This document shows positions 27,101 through 35,590 of a stretch of DNA of 64,000 bases, piece after piece. The first letter of the stretch is position 1. Each line of letters opens with the position of its first letter. The position numbers and the translations under genes were made by a program. The notes under the pieces are model-generated. The model was not told the DNA's origin, searched no databases, and saw nothing but the letters and a program-made list of their open reading frames with translations. Source of the stretch: Chryseobacterium oryzae (GTDB lineage: Bacteria > Bacteroidota > Bacteroidia > Flavobacteriales > Weeksellaceae); the NCBI RefSeq assembly GCF_022811665.1, contig NZ_CP094529.1:2294001-2358000 (forward strand), given 5' to 3'.

Positions 27101-27241
27101 CCCAGATACTCCATGGATAAAGAAAAATCACTCGAAGCTGCTAGATCTCTGCATGAAGATATCAGCATGACCCAAAGAAAACCGTATCCTCAGGAACATG
27201 AAATTGGATTACCGAGACAGAAAATGAATTCAGTAAAATAA
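24179..27241 (+). CDS. dnaE: DNA polymerase III alpha-like polymerase of the mutagenesis cassette (DnaE2/ImuC type)
   Basis: The 1020-residue C-family polymerase has an N-terminal PHP domain whose first metal ligand is changed (LNCHSYHS instead of LHxHS), typical of non-proofreading copies. The palm domain has the catalytic aspartates in PDFDIDWSW (about 341-349) and FDILSQRGLG (about 478), and helix-hairpin-helix and OB-like regions follow. Its length is shorter than replicative DnaE (about 1160-1500). Co-transcription with dinB and the adjacent damage-responsive repressor indicate translesion synthesis, as in the DnaE2/ImuB systems. It is unlikely to be the replicative enzyme. Confidence 0.88.
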   Translation: MFLNCHSYHSLRYGTISIQDLVRQAADCQLQTVALTDINTVTGIYDFFKLCTEKGIKPIVGVEIRVESRLYYICLAKNQKSVGEINRLLTHYNCDGVEIPKHNPMLQNTIIIYPLHNIPEVLQDFEYIGIRPEELNQLIKPQLKKWISKMVILQPVTITTRQEYNLHKILRAIDNNTLISKLDAEDYCKETETFVGKKELLDQYRNYPQIINNTAAVINQCSFDYNFSTPKNKQYFTDSRENDFKLLTRLANEGMVVRYGDVHPEAKARVEKELAVIDHLKFSGYFLITWDIIQYSNKMGFMHVGRGSGANSIVSYCLGITDICPLELDLYFERFLNLNRKTPPDFDIDWSWNTRDIILEYIFNKYGKDHVAFCGTNVEFKYRSIFREVGKAFGLPKEELDVLATRPMSEHDDNSVFKQVHKYGKLLEKFPNQRSMHSCGILISEEPITNYTALEMPPKGFPIVQFDMHTAEDIGFEKFDILSQRGLGTIKDTVDLIKEKRGITVDIKDTTLSKNEANCNEFLSIGKTIGCFYIESPAMRGLLRRLKCEDYKTLVAASSIIRPGVAQSGMMKEYIFRHNNPKKFEYFHDVFKKELGETYGIMVYQEDVIKIALHFGGLSAADGDVLRRAMSGKGRSLSALQKVKDHFFESCKDLGHPEQLSKEVYRQIESFAGYSFCKAHSASYAVESYQSLYLKVYYPIESMVCAINNGGGFYRTEVYVHEAKMSGATINNPCVNLSEYQTTVYGQDVYLGLMHIEKVEGKIAMMIPEERRKNGNYTSLENFVKRIPIGIETLQTLIFIGAFRFTGKQKHELLIQARFLFGNDQSTLKQPTLLDEPQKEYTLPTIVKNPFEDAFDEIEILGFPVSFSPFDLLQTKYRGSVMAKDLVKYHKKQIKMLAYLISRKHVPTKRGAMFFGTWIDAEGAYFDTAHFPNCLEEYPFQGGGCYLLLGTVEVDFHFPTITIHKMAKMPFVPDPRYSMDKEKSLEAARSLHEDISMTQRKPYPQEHEIGLPRQKMNSVK

Positions 27242-27261
27242 CTATAATCAAATATTTTTCA

Positions 27262-27537
27262 ATGAAACTTAAAGCGACTATTGTTGAAGAAACAAGCCCG
27301 AATGACAATTCAGTAATCGTTACTTTTGAAGGGGACAAAAATAAAAAACATTTTGAAGTTAAATGCTCATTTAATCCTTTTGTTCATAAAATGAGAAAAT
27401 GGGACAGCTGGGAAATGGTAATTAAATGGGATAGCGAAATTTACACCGATAAGAAATCGGGATCAAGATCCTATTTCACTTACCTGCTTTGTGATAAAGC
27501 GTTTGAGATTAACTCTCCTTATGGTAAAAAGGATTAA
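27262..27537 (+). CDS. Small protein at the end of the dinB-dnaE operon
   Basis: The 91-residue product starts 20 bases after the dnaE stop, so it probably belongs to the operon. It is a beta-rich, lysine- and tryptophan-rich soluble protein (MKLKATIVEETSPNDNSVIV, FVHKMRKWDSWEMVIKWD, GSRSYFTYLLCDKAFEI). I do not recognise a family. Its position suggests a role with the mutagenic polymerases, by inference only. Confidence 0.6.
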   Translation: MKLKATIVEETSPNDNSVIVTFEGDKNKKHFEVKCSFNPFVHKMRKWDSWEMVIKWDSEIYTDKKSGSRSYFTYLLCDKAFEINSPYGKKD

Positions 27538-27552
27538 ACTGCTAATAACTAA

Positions 27553-27819
27553 TTGATACTTAATAGCCAAAAAATATTAATAATACCCGTAGTGCATTTA
27601 GGTAATCAACCGCAATTATCAAAACCAGAAATAATTTTACTAGGTGGCACTGTCGAATATAGCGGAACTGGAGGAAATCATTTCTACAGTTTTGTTAACG
27701 GAAGTTATAATTATTTAATCTATCGATTTGTAATACACTCAAAGGACACAGCGGAAATAAAATTAAGTATACAGCATTTCAATGAAAATATTTTTTCAGA
27801 ATATGGTTCAATCAAATAG
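27553..27819 (+). pseudogene. Possible gene fragment without an ATG
   Basis: An 88-codon open frame begins directly after a stop codon with TTG and no ATG. Its composition is protein-like (ILIIPVVHLGNQPQLSKPEI, YLIYRFVIHSKDTAEIKLSI). It may be the 3' end of a lost gene. No family is recognised. Confidence 0.3.
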
Positions 27820-27906
27820 GAATATGAATCATGAAAAAAATATTGGAATCTTCACGAGTTGGAGATTACGATCAGTTGGAAAACCTTACATGATCAGTTA
27901 TTGATA

Positions 27907-28140
27907 TTACGCTTTATACTTGTTTCCCTGTATAAAACTGGTGAGCTCATTAAACCAATAATTGTGACGAACTTTCAGAAACTCAACACAGAGATCTTCC
28001 TTGGATTGATAATGCTGATAGAAACTTGCCTTAGCCACCTTCGCCTCTGCAATGATCTGGTTAATCCCGGTAGAATTATAGCCCTGATTGGCAAAAATTC
28101 AAAAGGTCGTATTCAGAATTCTTTCTCTCGGTGGTATCAT
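27907..28140 (-). pseudogene. TetR family regulator remnant with an in-frame stop
   Basis: On the minus strand an ATG at 28140 starts MIPPRERILNTTF, then TGA (28099-28101), and the same frame goes on with IFANQGYNSTGINQIIAEAK, VAKASFYQHYQSKEDLCVEF and LKVRHNYWFNELTSF to a stop at 27907. This is a textbook TetR DNA-binding domain, broken by one nonsense codon and lacking the whole ligand-binding C-terminal domain. Confidence 0.8.
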
Positions 28141-28350
28141 ACTTGGATTTTTATAGGTCAACTGTATAACTAAAAAACAAAATAGACAAACTTGTCTGTA
28201 TGTATTTTTATTATTTTTTATCTGTTGAGGATTTTCGGGTCTAGAAATATACTTTTGCTATCGTAGGATTGATCTTCGGTTGTTATAGTTACTAGGATAC
28301 CTAGTGTAAGTAAAATACGATTGAAGATGCCTATAAGGATTGAAAAAGTA

Positions 28351-28701
28351 ATGATACTGAATGTTGGACGGCGCATTTATCAATTTTTAAAATCAGTCTT
28401 ATCATCCTTATTATTATTTTTCTGCTCGATCTCAGCATTTTCCTAGACCGACAGCATTGATGTCTTTATTCAAGGTCAGATGCAAAAACGGAGAATCCCA
28501 GGTCTGGAACTGGCGATTGTCAGAAATGGTAAGATAGTTAAAACGGGGTTCTATGGTCTGGCTAATATCCAGGATTCTATTCCGGTAAGCAGCAAATCGG
28601 TTTTTACAATCAATTCTATTACCAAAGCTTTTGTGGGCGTTGCCATTCTGCAATTGGCAGAAGAAGGAAAATTAAAACTTAACGATCGTTTATTTCACTA
28701 A
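28351..28701 (+). pseudogene. Truncated serine hydrolase (class C beta-lactamase-like) gene
   Basis: An ATG at 28351 opens a hydrophobic export signal (LKSVLSSLLLFFCSISAFS) and then an in-frame TAG. The frame continues with QKRRIPGLELAIVRNGKIV, KTGFYGLANIQDSIPV and FTINSITKAFVGVAIL, which holds the SxxK nucleophile motif (SITK), and ends after RLFH. Full-length family members have 350 or more residues, so both a nonsense change and a 3' loss have occurred. Confidence 0.75.
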
Positions 28702-28780
28702 TCACAAATTGTCTTAACAATAATTAAATCAAAAGCTTATGTCATCTCAATCATATTAAGATTTAAAAAAATTTAACACA

Positions 28781-28802
28781 AATAGTTGTTATTACAACTA
28801 TT
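28781..28802. promoter_or_regulatory. MarR operator (AATAGTTGT-TATT-ACAACTATT)
   Basis: A perfect 9-bp inverted repeat with a 4-base spacer lies 34 bases upstream of the MarR start. Its TTG (28786-28788) can act as the -33 box for the -7 element at 28810, so a bound repressor would block RNA polymerase. Confidence 0.8.
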
Positions 28803-28809
28803 GTTTAAT

Positions 28810-28817
28810 TAACTTTG
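28810..28817 (+). promoter_or_regulatory. -7 element (TAACTTTG) of the efflux operon
   Basis: It matches TAnnTTTG, with a TTG 21 bases upstream inside the MarR palindrome, and lies 18 bases ahead of the start at 28836. Confidence 0.65.
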
Positions 28818-28835
28818 TTCAATAATAATTTTTAT

Positions 28836-29291
28836 ATGAAAGCTGAAAAAATATTAACTGAACAAGATCGATACAATCTGCTTACCGGTAATGTACCTCT
28901 ACTGTTCAACCGTTTTTTGGGTCAGCAATTCAAATTGAATAATATTAACCTGACCCGGGAACAATGGTCGGTGCTAGTACCTTTATGGAAACAACAGGGA
29001 TGTTCACAGCAGTCAATAGCAGATTTTACCCACAGGGATAAACCCAGCATAACTAGACTTATTGATCAATTGGAAAAAGAAGGTTACGTAGAAAGAAGGT
29101 CTCACCCTACTGACAGAAGGCAAAATCTAATATATTTAACAAATAAAGGAAAGGAGATAGAGGAAAAAGTAATGTATATTGTGAACAATGTCACCGAAAG
29201 AGCAACCAGAGGACTTTCCGAAAATCAAATTATGGAGATAAAAAACTTCTTTCAGCATATTCAAAACAACATTCAAAACGAAATGTTATGA
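28836..29291 (+). CDS. MarR family transcriptional repressor
   Basis: The start at 28836 (MKAEKILTEQDRYNLLTG) is used; an ATG at 28815 would overlap the -7 box. The 151-residue protein has the MarR winged helix (LTREQWSVLVPLWKQQG, CSQQSIADFTHRDKPSITRL, then the wing RRSHPTDRRQNLIYLT) between N- and C-terminal dimerisation helices. Its stop overlaps the next gene's start (ATGA), coupling it to the efflux genes. The operator at 28781 shows autoregulation. The inducer is unknown, likely a phenolic or lipophilic compound. Confidence 0.9.
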   Translation: MKAEKILTEQDRYNLLTGNVPLLFNRFLGQQFKLNNINLTREQWSVLVPLWKQQGCSQQSIADFTHRDKPSITRLIDQLEKEGYVERRSHPTDRRQNLIYLTNKGKEIEEKVMYIVNNVTERATRGLSENQIMEIKNFFQHIQNNIQNEML

Positions 29292-30670
29292 AAAAAATAA
29301 AGTTAGCCATTACATTGATCCTATTCGGCACTATCACCAACGCACAGATTCTTATAAGTAAGGATTTGGATTATGCTATCGGAAAGGCATTGCAAAAAAA
29401 TACTGAAATAAGGAATCAAGATCTTGAATTACAAAAATTAGAATTAGAACGCAAAAGCATATTGGCCAAATATATACCGAAGGTCGAGGCGTCAGGTTTA
29501 TACTCTTACATCAGCAGTGATGCAAAATTAGATCTAGCTACCCTGAATTTACCCATCACAGGATATCCTGTTTTTGGGGGATCTTCCGATTTCAGCACAA
29601 ATGCGAATATCCTTAATGGAGGTATTACCGCAAAAGCGGTACTGTTCAGTGGCGGACAAATCCTAAATGGAGCCAAGGCTCTCAAAGAAAAAAACACAGG
29701 AACAGCTTTTATGATGGAAAATCAGAAAAATGAGGTCATAAAAGATATCATAGGGAGCTTTGACCGTCTCAAACTTCTGGAAACCGCCGAAAAACTCATC
29801 GATAACAGCGAAAAGAGATTGAATAAGGAAAAAGAAAGAGTAGAAAAGGCGATATCCGAAGGGTTGGCAATTCCTTACGACCGAGATAAGATCAAACTTT
29901 CCACTCTGGAATTGGCTTCCAAACGTGCAGATGTTCAAAATAAAAGAAAACTTCTGATACTCAAGATAAAACAATCCACCAATCTTTCTGAAGAAGAAAT
30001 TCTTAAAACCAATCATCAGTTGGAGCCCATCATTATTTTGGACAGCCTGAGCACAGCAGAACGAAATGAGGTAAAAGCACTGGAATCTTTCAAAAAAGCT
30101 TCCGAATATGCCCTTAAAAAAGAAAAAGGAAGCCTTCTTCCCACAGTTGGGGCTTTTGCGGGATATAGCTATGCATCATTATATAATGCCAATACAAAAG
30201 TGCCGATTGAACAATTAAATACGACCGCCAATTTGAAACTAAATGAATTGACACTACATCCGAACTGGATGTTAGGCGTGGCCGTGAAATGGGAACTCTT
30301 CAGCGGATTTGAACGTAAACATAAAATAGACGAAGCCAAAATAGGACTCGCCCAGGTTGAAAATAAACTAGCTGACACCAAAGAAAAAGTAGACCTGGAA
30401 TTGGAAAAAAACAAGGTAGAATACAATACCACGATACATAAGGTAGATATTGCGATCCAAAGGGAAAAAATAGCACAAAATAATAATGAGATAGCATCAA
30501 AACAATACAGATTAGGGCTTATTAACGTCACTGAACGCCTGGGGGCGGAAAACGATATATACAAAGAATCCTTAAACAAAGTAGAAACCGTGATTGAACA
30601 GCGTAATGCTGCTATTGAAGTTTACCGTGCATCGGGAAAATTATCAAACTTTATTAAAATCCAAAACTAA
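29288..30670 (+). CDS. TolC family outer membrane efflux protein
   Basis: The 460-residue protein has a signal peptide (MKKIKLAITLILFGTITNAQ) and two long coiled-coil repeats (around residues 30-60 and 150-200, then 250-280 and 360-430) separated by strands that would form the outer-membrane barrel (YSYISSDAKLDL and AGYSYASLYNAN). It should trimerise into the exit duct of the pump. Translation is coupled to marR by a 4-base overlap and the adaptor follows 5 bases later. Confidence 0.9.
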   Translation: MKKIKLAITLILFGTITNAQILISKDLDYAIGKALQKNTEIRNQDLELQKLELERKSILAKYIPKVEASGLYSYISSDAKLDLATLNLPITGYPVFGGSSDFSTNANILNGGITAKAVLFSGGQILNGAKALKEKNTGTAFMMENQKNEVIKDIIGSFDRLKLLETAEKLIDNSEKRLNKEKERVEKAISEGLAIPYDRDKIKLSTLELASKRADVQNKRKLLILKIKQSTNLSEEEILKTNHQLEPIIILDSLSTAERNEVKALESFKKASEYALKKEKGSLLPTVGAFAGYSYASLYNANTKVPIEQLNTTANLKLNELTLHPNWMLGVAVKWELFSGFERKHKIDEAKIGLAQVENKLADTKEKVDLELEKNKVEYNTTIHKVDIAIQREKIAQNNNEIASKQYRLGLINVTERLGAENDIYKESLNKVETVIEQRNAAIEVYRASGKLSNFIKIQN

Positions 30671-30675
30671 GCAAA

Positions 30676-31632
30676 ATGAAAAAAATTATTTACATACTAA
30701 GCATTGCAGGCATTTTAGCTTCTTGTGAGAATAAACCGAAAGTATCACAAACCATCCAGGGAAAGACCGAGCGGGAAGAGATTGCAGTAGTAGGCAAAAT
30801 AGCAGGCAGGATAGATAAAATTCTGATCAGCGAGGGAGCTCTTGTTAAAAAAGGAGATACATTGGCGATATTGGAAATCCCGGAAGTAGACGCAAAAAAA
30901 TCACAGGCACAAGGTGCGGTAAAATCTGCTCAGGCACAATATGAGATGAGTGTACACGGTGCTACTGCCAATCAGTTGGCACAGCTCTATGCCAAGAAAT
31001 CCGCTTTGGTAGAGCAATATGAGTTTGCAAAAAAATCGCTGGCAAGAATGAATGCAATGGTAAAGGATTCACTGGTTCCGCAACAGCAATATGATGAAGT
31101 ATTCGCCAAGTATCAGGGAGCCAAATCACAAATGATAGCCGTAGATGCAGAAATTGCCGATGTTAAAAACGGGGTCCGCATAGAACAGCAAACAATGGCG
31201 TTGGGACAAAAAGACCGTGCACAAGGAGCTTTGGAAGAAGTACAGGTTGCCGAGAAAGAAAGGTATATCATTGCACCACAGGATATGAAAATAGAATCCA
31301 TCACATTGAAGCTGGGGGAACTGGCACTACCAGGATATACGCTTTTCAAAGGTTCTCTTAATAATTCCATTTATTTCCGTTTTACTATTCCTGAAAGCCA
31401 ATTGGCAAATTATGCACAAGGAAAAGAAATCAATGTGCATATACCTTACAAGAATCGGGATATCAAAGGGAAAATCAGAAATATAAAACAAATAGGTGCC
31501 TATGCTAATATTGCTACAGCATATCCTGATTATGAAGTGCAGGACGCTTTGTATGAAATATTGATAGACCCTATTAACATCCAACAAGCAAACGATATTC
31601 TAAGCAAAACAACAGTAACGCTAAAACCTTAA
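30676..31632 (+). CDS. HlyD/EmrA-type periplasmic adaptor (lipoprotein)
   Basis: The 318-residue product has a lipobox (GILASC, Cys17), a first biotinyl-lipoyl half (VVGKIAGRIDKILISEGAL, KKGDTLAILEIPE), a helical hairpin (SAQAQYEMSVHGATANQLAQ and KKSLARMNAMVKD), and then the second lipoyl half and beta barrel (IIAPQDMKIESITLKLGEL). It would bridge the inner-membrane permease to the TolC duct. The order duct, adaptor, permease with gaps under 6 bases indicates a single complex. Confidence 0.9.
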   Translation: MKKIIYILSIAGILASCENKPKVSQTIQGKTEREEIAVVGKIAGRIDKILISEGALVKKGDTLAILEIPEVDAKKSQAQGAVKSAQAQYEMSVHGATANQLAQLYAKKSALVEQYEFAKKSLARMNAMVKDSLVPQQQYDEVFAKYQGAKSQMIAVDAEIADVKNGVRIEQQTMALGQKDRAQGALEEVQVAEKERYIIAPQDMKIESITLKLGELALPGYTLFKGSLNNSIYFRFTIPESQLANYAQGKEINVHIPYKNRDIKGKIRNIKQIGAYANIATAYPDYEVQDALYEILIDPINIQQANDILSKTTVTLKP

Positions 31633-31634
31633 TA

Positions 31635-32795
31635 ATGAAAACATTTCTCAATCTGATCAAACGGGAGTTCGGTTTGTTCTGGAGCAACAAGGTTCTCAGA
31701 ATTTTGTTTATTGGGGCTCCTTTGATGTACGGTGTTTTGTTGGGATATGTTTACAGCAAAGGGAAAGTGACAGATTTACCAATCATAGTGGTAGATTATG
31801 ACCAAAGCGCACTCAGCCGGAAAGCCATCGAAATGATGAATGACAACGAAGTTTTGTCTGTTGCAAGGCTGCAGTTTGATGAGACAAACCTCAATCGTTT
31901 GATGATTGAGAAAGATGCAACCTGCGTCGTTATTATCCCAAAAGATTTTGAGAAAGATGTGCTGACAAAACGATATCCTGAAGTCACTACCATAGTCAAT
32001 ACTGCAAATGTATTGACCGCAAATTATTCTTCATCAGCACTTCAGCTGGTCTTAGGAACCCTCAAAGCAGGAACACAGGTCGAAACATTGCGCAAACAAG
32101 GAGTTCCGGAAAATTTGCTAATGAGCCAGTATGAGCCATTTAAAACCACGTTTATAAAAAAGAACAATAGAAGCACCAACTATATGTATTTTTTGTGGCC
32201 AGGTGTTTTGGCTACTGTGCTTCAGCAGGTATTACTATTGGGGCTTGCTCTTTCTTTTGCTTCCGAGTTTGAAAACGGCACTTTCAAATATCTGGTACAT
32301 AGAAGCCGTTCTGCATTTATGCTGATACTGGTTAAAATCTTGCCTTATCTCATAATGAGCTTCGGGATATGGCTGATGTACTGGGGTTTTACCAAGTGGT
32401 TCAGAATTCCTTTTTATGAAAACATTTTTCCGCTTACCCTTATAGCGGGCGTTTTTGTAATCTCGGTCTGCTTTATAGGAATTTTGGTAAGTATCCTTGT
32501 TCCGAACCAGCTGAAAGCTACGGAAATCCTTATGGTTATTGCCACACCCAGCTTTATCCTGTCAGGATTTACCTGGCCGCTCAGCCAAATGCCCGCTTGG
32601 GTTCAGTATATTGCAAATATCATCCCGCTTACACATTTCCTGCCTGCCTTTAGAATACTTATCATAGAAAAAGGCGCTGTAGACCTCACCTATCCCTATG
32701 TTATAAAAATGATAATCATAGGAACAGTAAGCGCCATTGCCAGCTATAGTGTTTTATTTTACAAAGTCCGAAAGATTAAAAGAGAGGAGCTGTAG
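31635..32795 (+). CDS. ABC-2 type permease, no ATPase gene nearby
   Basis: The 386-residue protein has the YhhJ/YbhR-type ABC-2 layout: one N-terminal membrane helix (VLRILFIGAPLMYGVLLGYV), a large periplasmic loop (residues about 45-170) and five C-terminal helices (LATVLQQVLLLGLALSF, VFVISVCFIGILVSILVP, ATPSFILSGFTWPLS). Such permeases need an ATP-binding partner, which is absent from this operon, so it either uses one encoded elsewhere or works without. In related E. coli loci the ATPase is in the same operon. It ends the marR operon. Confidence 0.88.
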   Translation: MKTFLNLIKREFGLFWSNKVLRILFIGAPLMYGVLLGYVYSKGKVTDLPIIVVDYDQSALSRKAIEMMNDNEVLSVARLQFDETNLNRLMIEKDATCVVIIPKDFEKDVLTKRYPEVTTIVNTANVLTANYSSSALQLVLGTLKAGTQVETLRKQGVPENLLMSQYEPFKTTFIKKNNRSTNYMYFLWPGVLATVLQQVLLLGLALSFASEFENGTFKYLVHRSRSAFMLILVKILPYLIMSFGIWLMYWGFTKWFRIPFYENIFPLTLIAGVFVISVCFIGILVSILVPNQLKATEILMVIATPSFILSGFTWPLSQMPAWVQYIANIIPLTHFLPAFRILIIEKGAVDLTYPYVIKMIIIGTVSAIASYSVLFYKVRKIKREEL

Positions 32796-32854
32796 CGAAG
32801 TAAATATAATACGAAAATTATATCAGCCTGCATAAATCTATTAAATAAGAAGCT

Positions 32855-33730
32855 ATGAAAGCTTACGAAAGTATTAAAGAAATATTATCTTTTTATCACG
32901 TACATTGTGAGGAACCTTACTTTATATCGTCAGGAAAACTCATTTTTGAATTCCCAAAAAGACTCTTCCGAATGGATTTTTATGCATTCTGCATCTGTGT
33001 TTCTGGTAGTATAGATTTAGAAATTGATAATCAGCATTACAAGATATCCCAAAACGGATTCCTGATATCTGCTCCGTCAACAATTATAAAATTTGTAAAT
33101 ACCAGCAAAGATTTCCGTATGAAGGTTCTATTCTTTGAAAAGAATTTCCTGCTCAAGAACATTTCTAATCCATTTTTTATCGAGAATCTGTCTCTATTCA
33201 ATAAAAATAGCTTTAACGTGGTAATTTCCAACGAATCAAGTAGTACGCACTTAATCAATTTATTGGATTATCTTCAACAGCAGACCACGAGGAATGGTCG
33301 TTTTACAGAAGATATTGTTCGTACTATTATTATTAATATTTTATTGGAAGTTGCAGTCCTAACTGATAAAGACAGAAAAGACAACGCATATCCTACTCCA
33401 CAGGATAACAATAATATTTTTTTTAAATTCAATGAATTGGTGAAAGAAAATATTTTGCAGCATAAGGACGTACAATACTATGCGGACAAGCTATTCATTA
33501 CCAACAAATATCTTATTCTGATTGTAAAAAAAGCGACCGGCAAAACGCCACATCAGATTATTGATGAGGCCTTATTAAAAGAAGTATACGTTCTGCTCGG
33601 CTATCCAGAAAAAAATATTTCTCAGATTGCATTTGAAACGGGCTTTAATTCTACCTCTGCATTCGGCCGTTTCTTTAAAAAGCATGCGTCAATATCGCCC
33701 CAAAAGTACCGAAGACAACAGCATTTTTAA
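32855..33730 (+). CDS. AraC family transcriptional regulator
   Basis: The 291-residue protein has an N-terminal cupin-like sensing domain (residues about 20-160) and a C-terminal pair of helix-turn-helix motifs (VQYYADKLFITNKYLILIVK and ISQIAFETGFNSTSAFGRFF, with KKHASISPQKYR at the end). It lies 98 bases ahead of the oleate hydratase gene on the same strand and is likely its regulator. It is separated from the efflux operon by 59 bases, so co-transcription with it cannot be excluded. Confidence 0.88.
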   Translation: MKAYESIKEILSFYHVHCEEPYFISSGKLIFEFPKRLFRMDFYAFCICVSGSIDLEIDNQHYKISQNGFLISAPSTIIKFVNTSKDFRMKVLFFEKNFLLKNISNPFFIENLSLFNKNSFNVVISNESSSTHLINLLDYLQQQTTRNGRFTEDIVRTIIINILLEVAVLTDKDRKDNAYPTPQDNNNIFFKFNELVKENILQHKDVQYYADKLFITNKYLILIVKKATGKTPHQIIDEALLKEVYVLLGYPEKNISQIAFETGFNSTSAFGRFFKKHASISPQKYRRQQHF

Positions 33731-33778
33731 AAAAGAAATTCCGTATATGATTTTCGAATTTAGGGATACCAAGGAATT

Positions 33779-33796
33779 AAGGTATATCAATACCTT
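33779..33796. promoter_or_regulatory. Inverted repeat upstream of oleate hydratase (AAGGTAT-ATCA-ATACCTT)
   Basis: A 7-bp perfect inverted repeat with 4-base spacer lies 33 bases ahead of the start at 33829. A related half site (GGGATACC) is at 33763-33770. It may be a binding site for the AraC protein next to it, or a weak attenuator. Confidence 0.45.
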
Positions 33797-33828
33797 TATC
33801 ATATAAAAATAACCAAAAAAAATATCAT

Positions 33829-35418
33829 ATGAGCAATTCGAACAAACATGCATATTTCATCGGAGGCGGATTGGCAAGTCTTGCCGGTGCCGTATATCTG
33901 TTAGAAGACGGAGACTTTAAAGGCGAAAACATTCACATCATTGAAGCCTTGCCTATTTTGGGTGGTAGCAACGATGGTGCGGGAACTAAAGAAAAAGGGT
34001 TTATTTGTCGTGGCGGGCGTATGCTCAACGAAGAAACCTATGAAAACTTTTGGGAATTAACATCCCGTATCCCTTCTCTGGATGTCCCGAACATTTCCGT
34101 AAAAGATGAAATTATGGCATTTGACCACGCGAATCCGACAAAGGCAAAAGCTCGGTTGATTGACAAGAACGGAAACATTTTACCCGTAACGGATATGGGT
34201 TTCAACACTCAGGACCGGATGAAATTTGTGAAATTGTTTTTTGCCGATGAAAATGATTTAGACAACATTACCATTCGTGATTGGTTTGACGACCATTTTT
34301 TTACGACCAACTTCTGGTATATGTGGCAAACCACTTTCGCCTGGCAGGAATGGAGCAGTATTTTTGAATTTCAACGCTATATGAAACGTATGCTGTTGGA
34401 ATTTTCAAGAATCGAAACACTCGAAGGGGTTACCAGAACACCATACAACCAATATGAATCCGTTATCTTGCCGTTGAAGGCATTTCTGGACCAGCATAAA
34501 GTGGACTTTTCATTAAGAAAAACCGTTACCGATTTGGATTTTGCCGATGATGATGGCATTACCGTAACGGAAATAGAATGCATCAATGCAGAAGGAAATA
34601 CAGAGAAAATAACCGTGAATGAAGGCGATTTGGTATTCTTTACCAACGGATGTATTACAGATAATTCTAATAACGGCGATTATAATACGCCTGCAAAATA
34701 TTTACCGTCAAATCCGCCAAGTTTTGCATTATGGCGTAAAATTGCCAACAAGAAACCCGGCAAATTGGGTAACCCCGACCCGTTCTTTACCAAACCTGAT
34801 GAAACAAAATGGTATTCATTTACGCCAACATTCAAAGGAAATAAATTTCTGAAACTTATTGAAGAATACACTGGAAACAAACCCGGCAGCGGAGCTTTGA
34901 TGACATTTAAAGATTCATCGTGGCGAATGTCAATTGTGGTGGCTGCACAACCGCATTTCAAAGCGCAAGGCGATGATACTACTATTCTTTGGGGCTACGG
35001 ATTATATCCAGATGCAGTGGGAGATTATGTGAAAAAGCCGATGATTGATTGCACGGGCGAAGAAATTTTGACAGAGTTGATTCATCATTTACATTTTGAA
35101 AAGCACGAACAGGAAATAAAAGATAGCATTATCAATGTTATTCCGTGTATGATGCCTTACATCGATGCTTTGTTTCAGCCAAGAGCTAAAAAAGACCGCC
35201 CTGCAGTTGTTCCTGAAGGCAGCACCAACTTAGCAATGATTAGTCAGTTTGTAGAAATACCGGAAGATATGGTTTTCACGGAAGAATATTCGGTTCGTGC
35301 AGCACGCATCGCGGTATATACCCTACTCGGCCTCGATAAAAAAGTAACACCAGTAACGGAACACTGGAAAAAACCAGACGTTTTGGCAAAAGCCATCCAT
35401 ACCTCTTACAGAAATTAA
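33829..35418 (+). CDS. ohyA: Oleate hydratase (fatty acid double-bond hydratase)
   Basis: The 529-residue FAD protein has the dinucleotide-binding glycine motif at 12-20 (GGGLASLAG), the family signature RGGRMLNEETYENFWEL (61-77) and the downstream blocks WYMWQTTFAWQEWSS, FEFQRYMKRMLLEF, FFTNGCITDNS and WGYGLYPDAVGDYVKKPM. The reaction adds water to the 9,10 double bond of oleate to give 10-hydroxystearate (EC 4.2.1.53). Many members have Glu after RGGR in RGGREM; here it is RGGRML, as in the monomeric HFam3-type enzymes. The enzyme is about 120 residues shorter than the Elizabethkingia enzyme. It is cytosolic or membrane-peripheral. Confidence 0.9.
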   Translation: MSNSNKHAYFIGGGLASLAGAVYLLEDGDFKGENIHIIEALPILGGSNDGAGTKEKGFICRGGRMLNEETYENFWELTSRIPSLDVPNISVKDEIMAFDHANPTKAKARLIDKNGNILPVTDMGFNTQDRMKFVKLFFADENDLDNITIRDWFDDHFFTTNFWYMWQTTFAWQEWSSIFEFQRYMKRMLLEFSRIETLEGVTRTPYNQYESVILPLKAFLDQHKVDFSLRKTVTDLDFADDDGITVTEIECINAEGNTEKITVNEGDLVFFTNGCITDNSNNGDYNTPAKYLPSNPPSFALWRKIANKKPGKLGNPDPFFTKPDETKWYSFTPTFKGNKFLKLIEEYTGNKPGSGALMTFKDSSWRMSIVVAAQPHFKAQGDDTTILWGYGLYPDAVGDYVKKPMIDCTGEEILTELIHHLHFEKHEQEIKDSIINVIPCMMPYIDALFQPRAKKDRPAVVPEGSTNLAMISQFVEIPEDMVFTEEYSVRAARIAVYTLLGLDKKVTPVTEHWKKPDVLAKAIHTSYRN

Positions 35419-35433
35419 AAATAAAAAAAGAGC

Positions 35434-35473
35434 TGCCTTTACACTTTATCGAAGTTCTTTATTGCTAAAGGCA
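35434..35473 (+). terminator. Weak hairpins downstream of ohyA
   Basis: TGCCTTTA (35434-35441) pairs with TAAAGGCA (35466-35473) across a 24-base loop, and a second imperfect hairpin follows around 35474-35499. The T runs are poor, so termination strength is uncertain. Confidence 0.3.
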
Positions 35474-35590
35474 TATCTCTCTTTAATCTATAAAAGAGAT
35501 TGTCTATAATAACCAATTTATCTAACTTTATTCTGCTCTTGCTTTTGTCAAGGGCAGAATATTTATTTTTAAACAAAACCAACCGACTCT

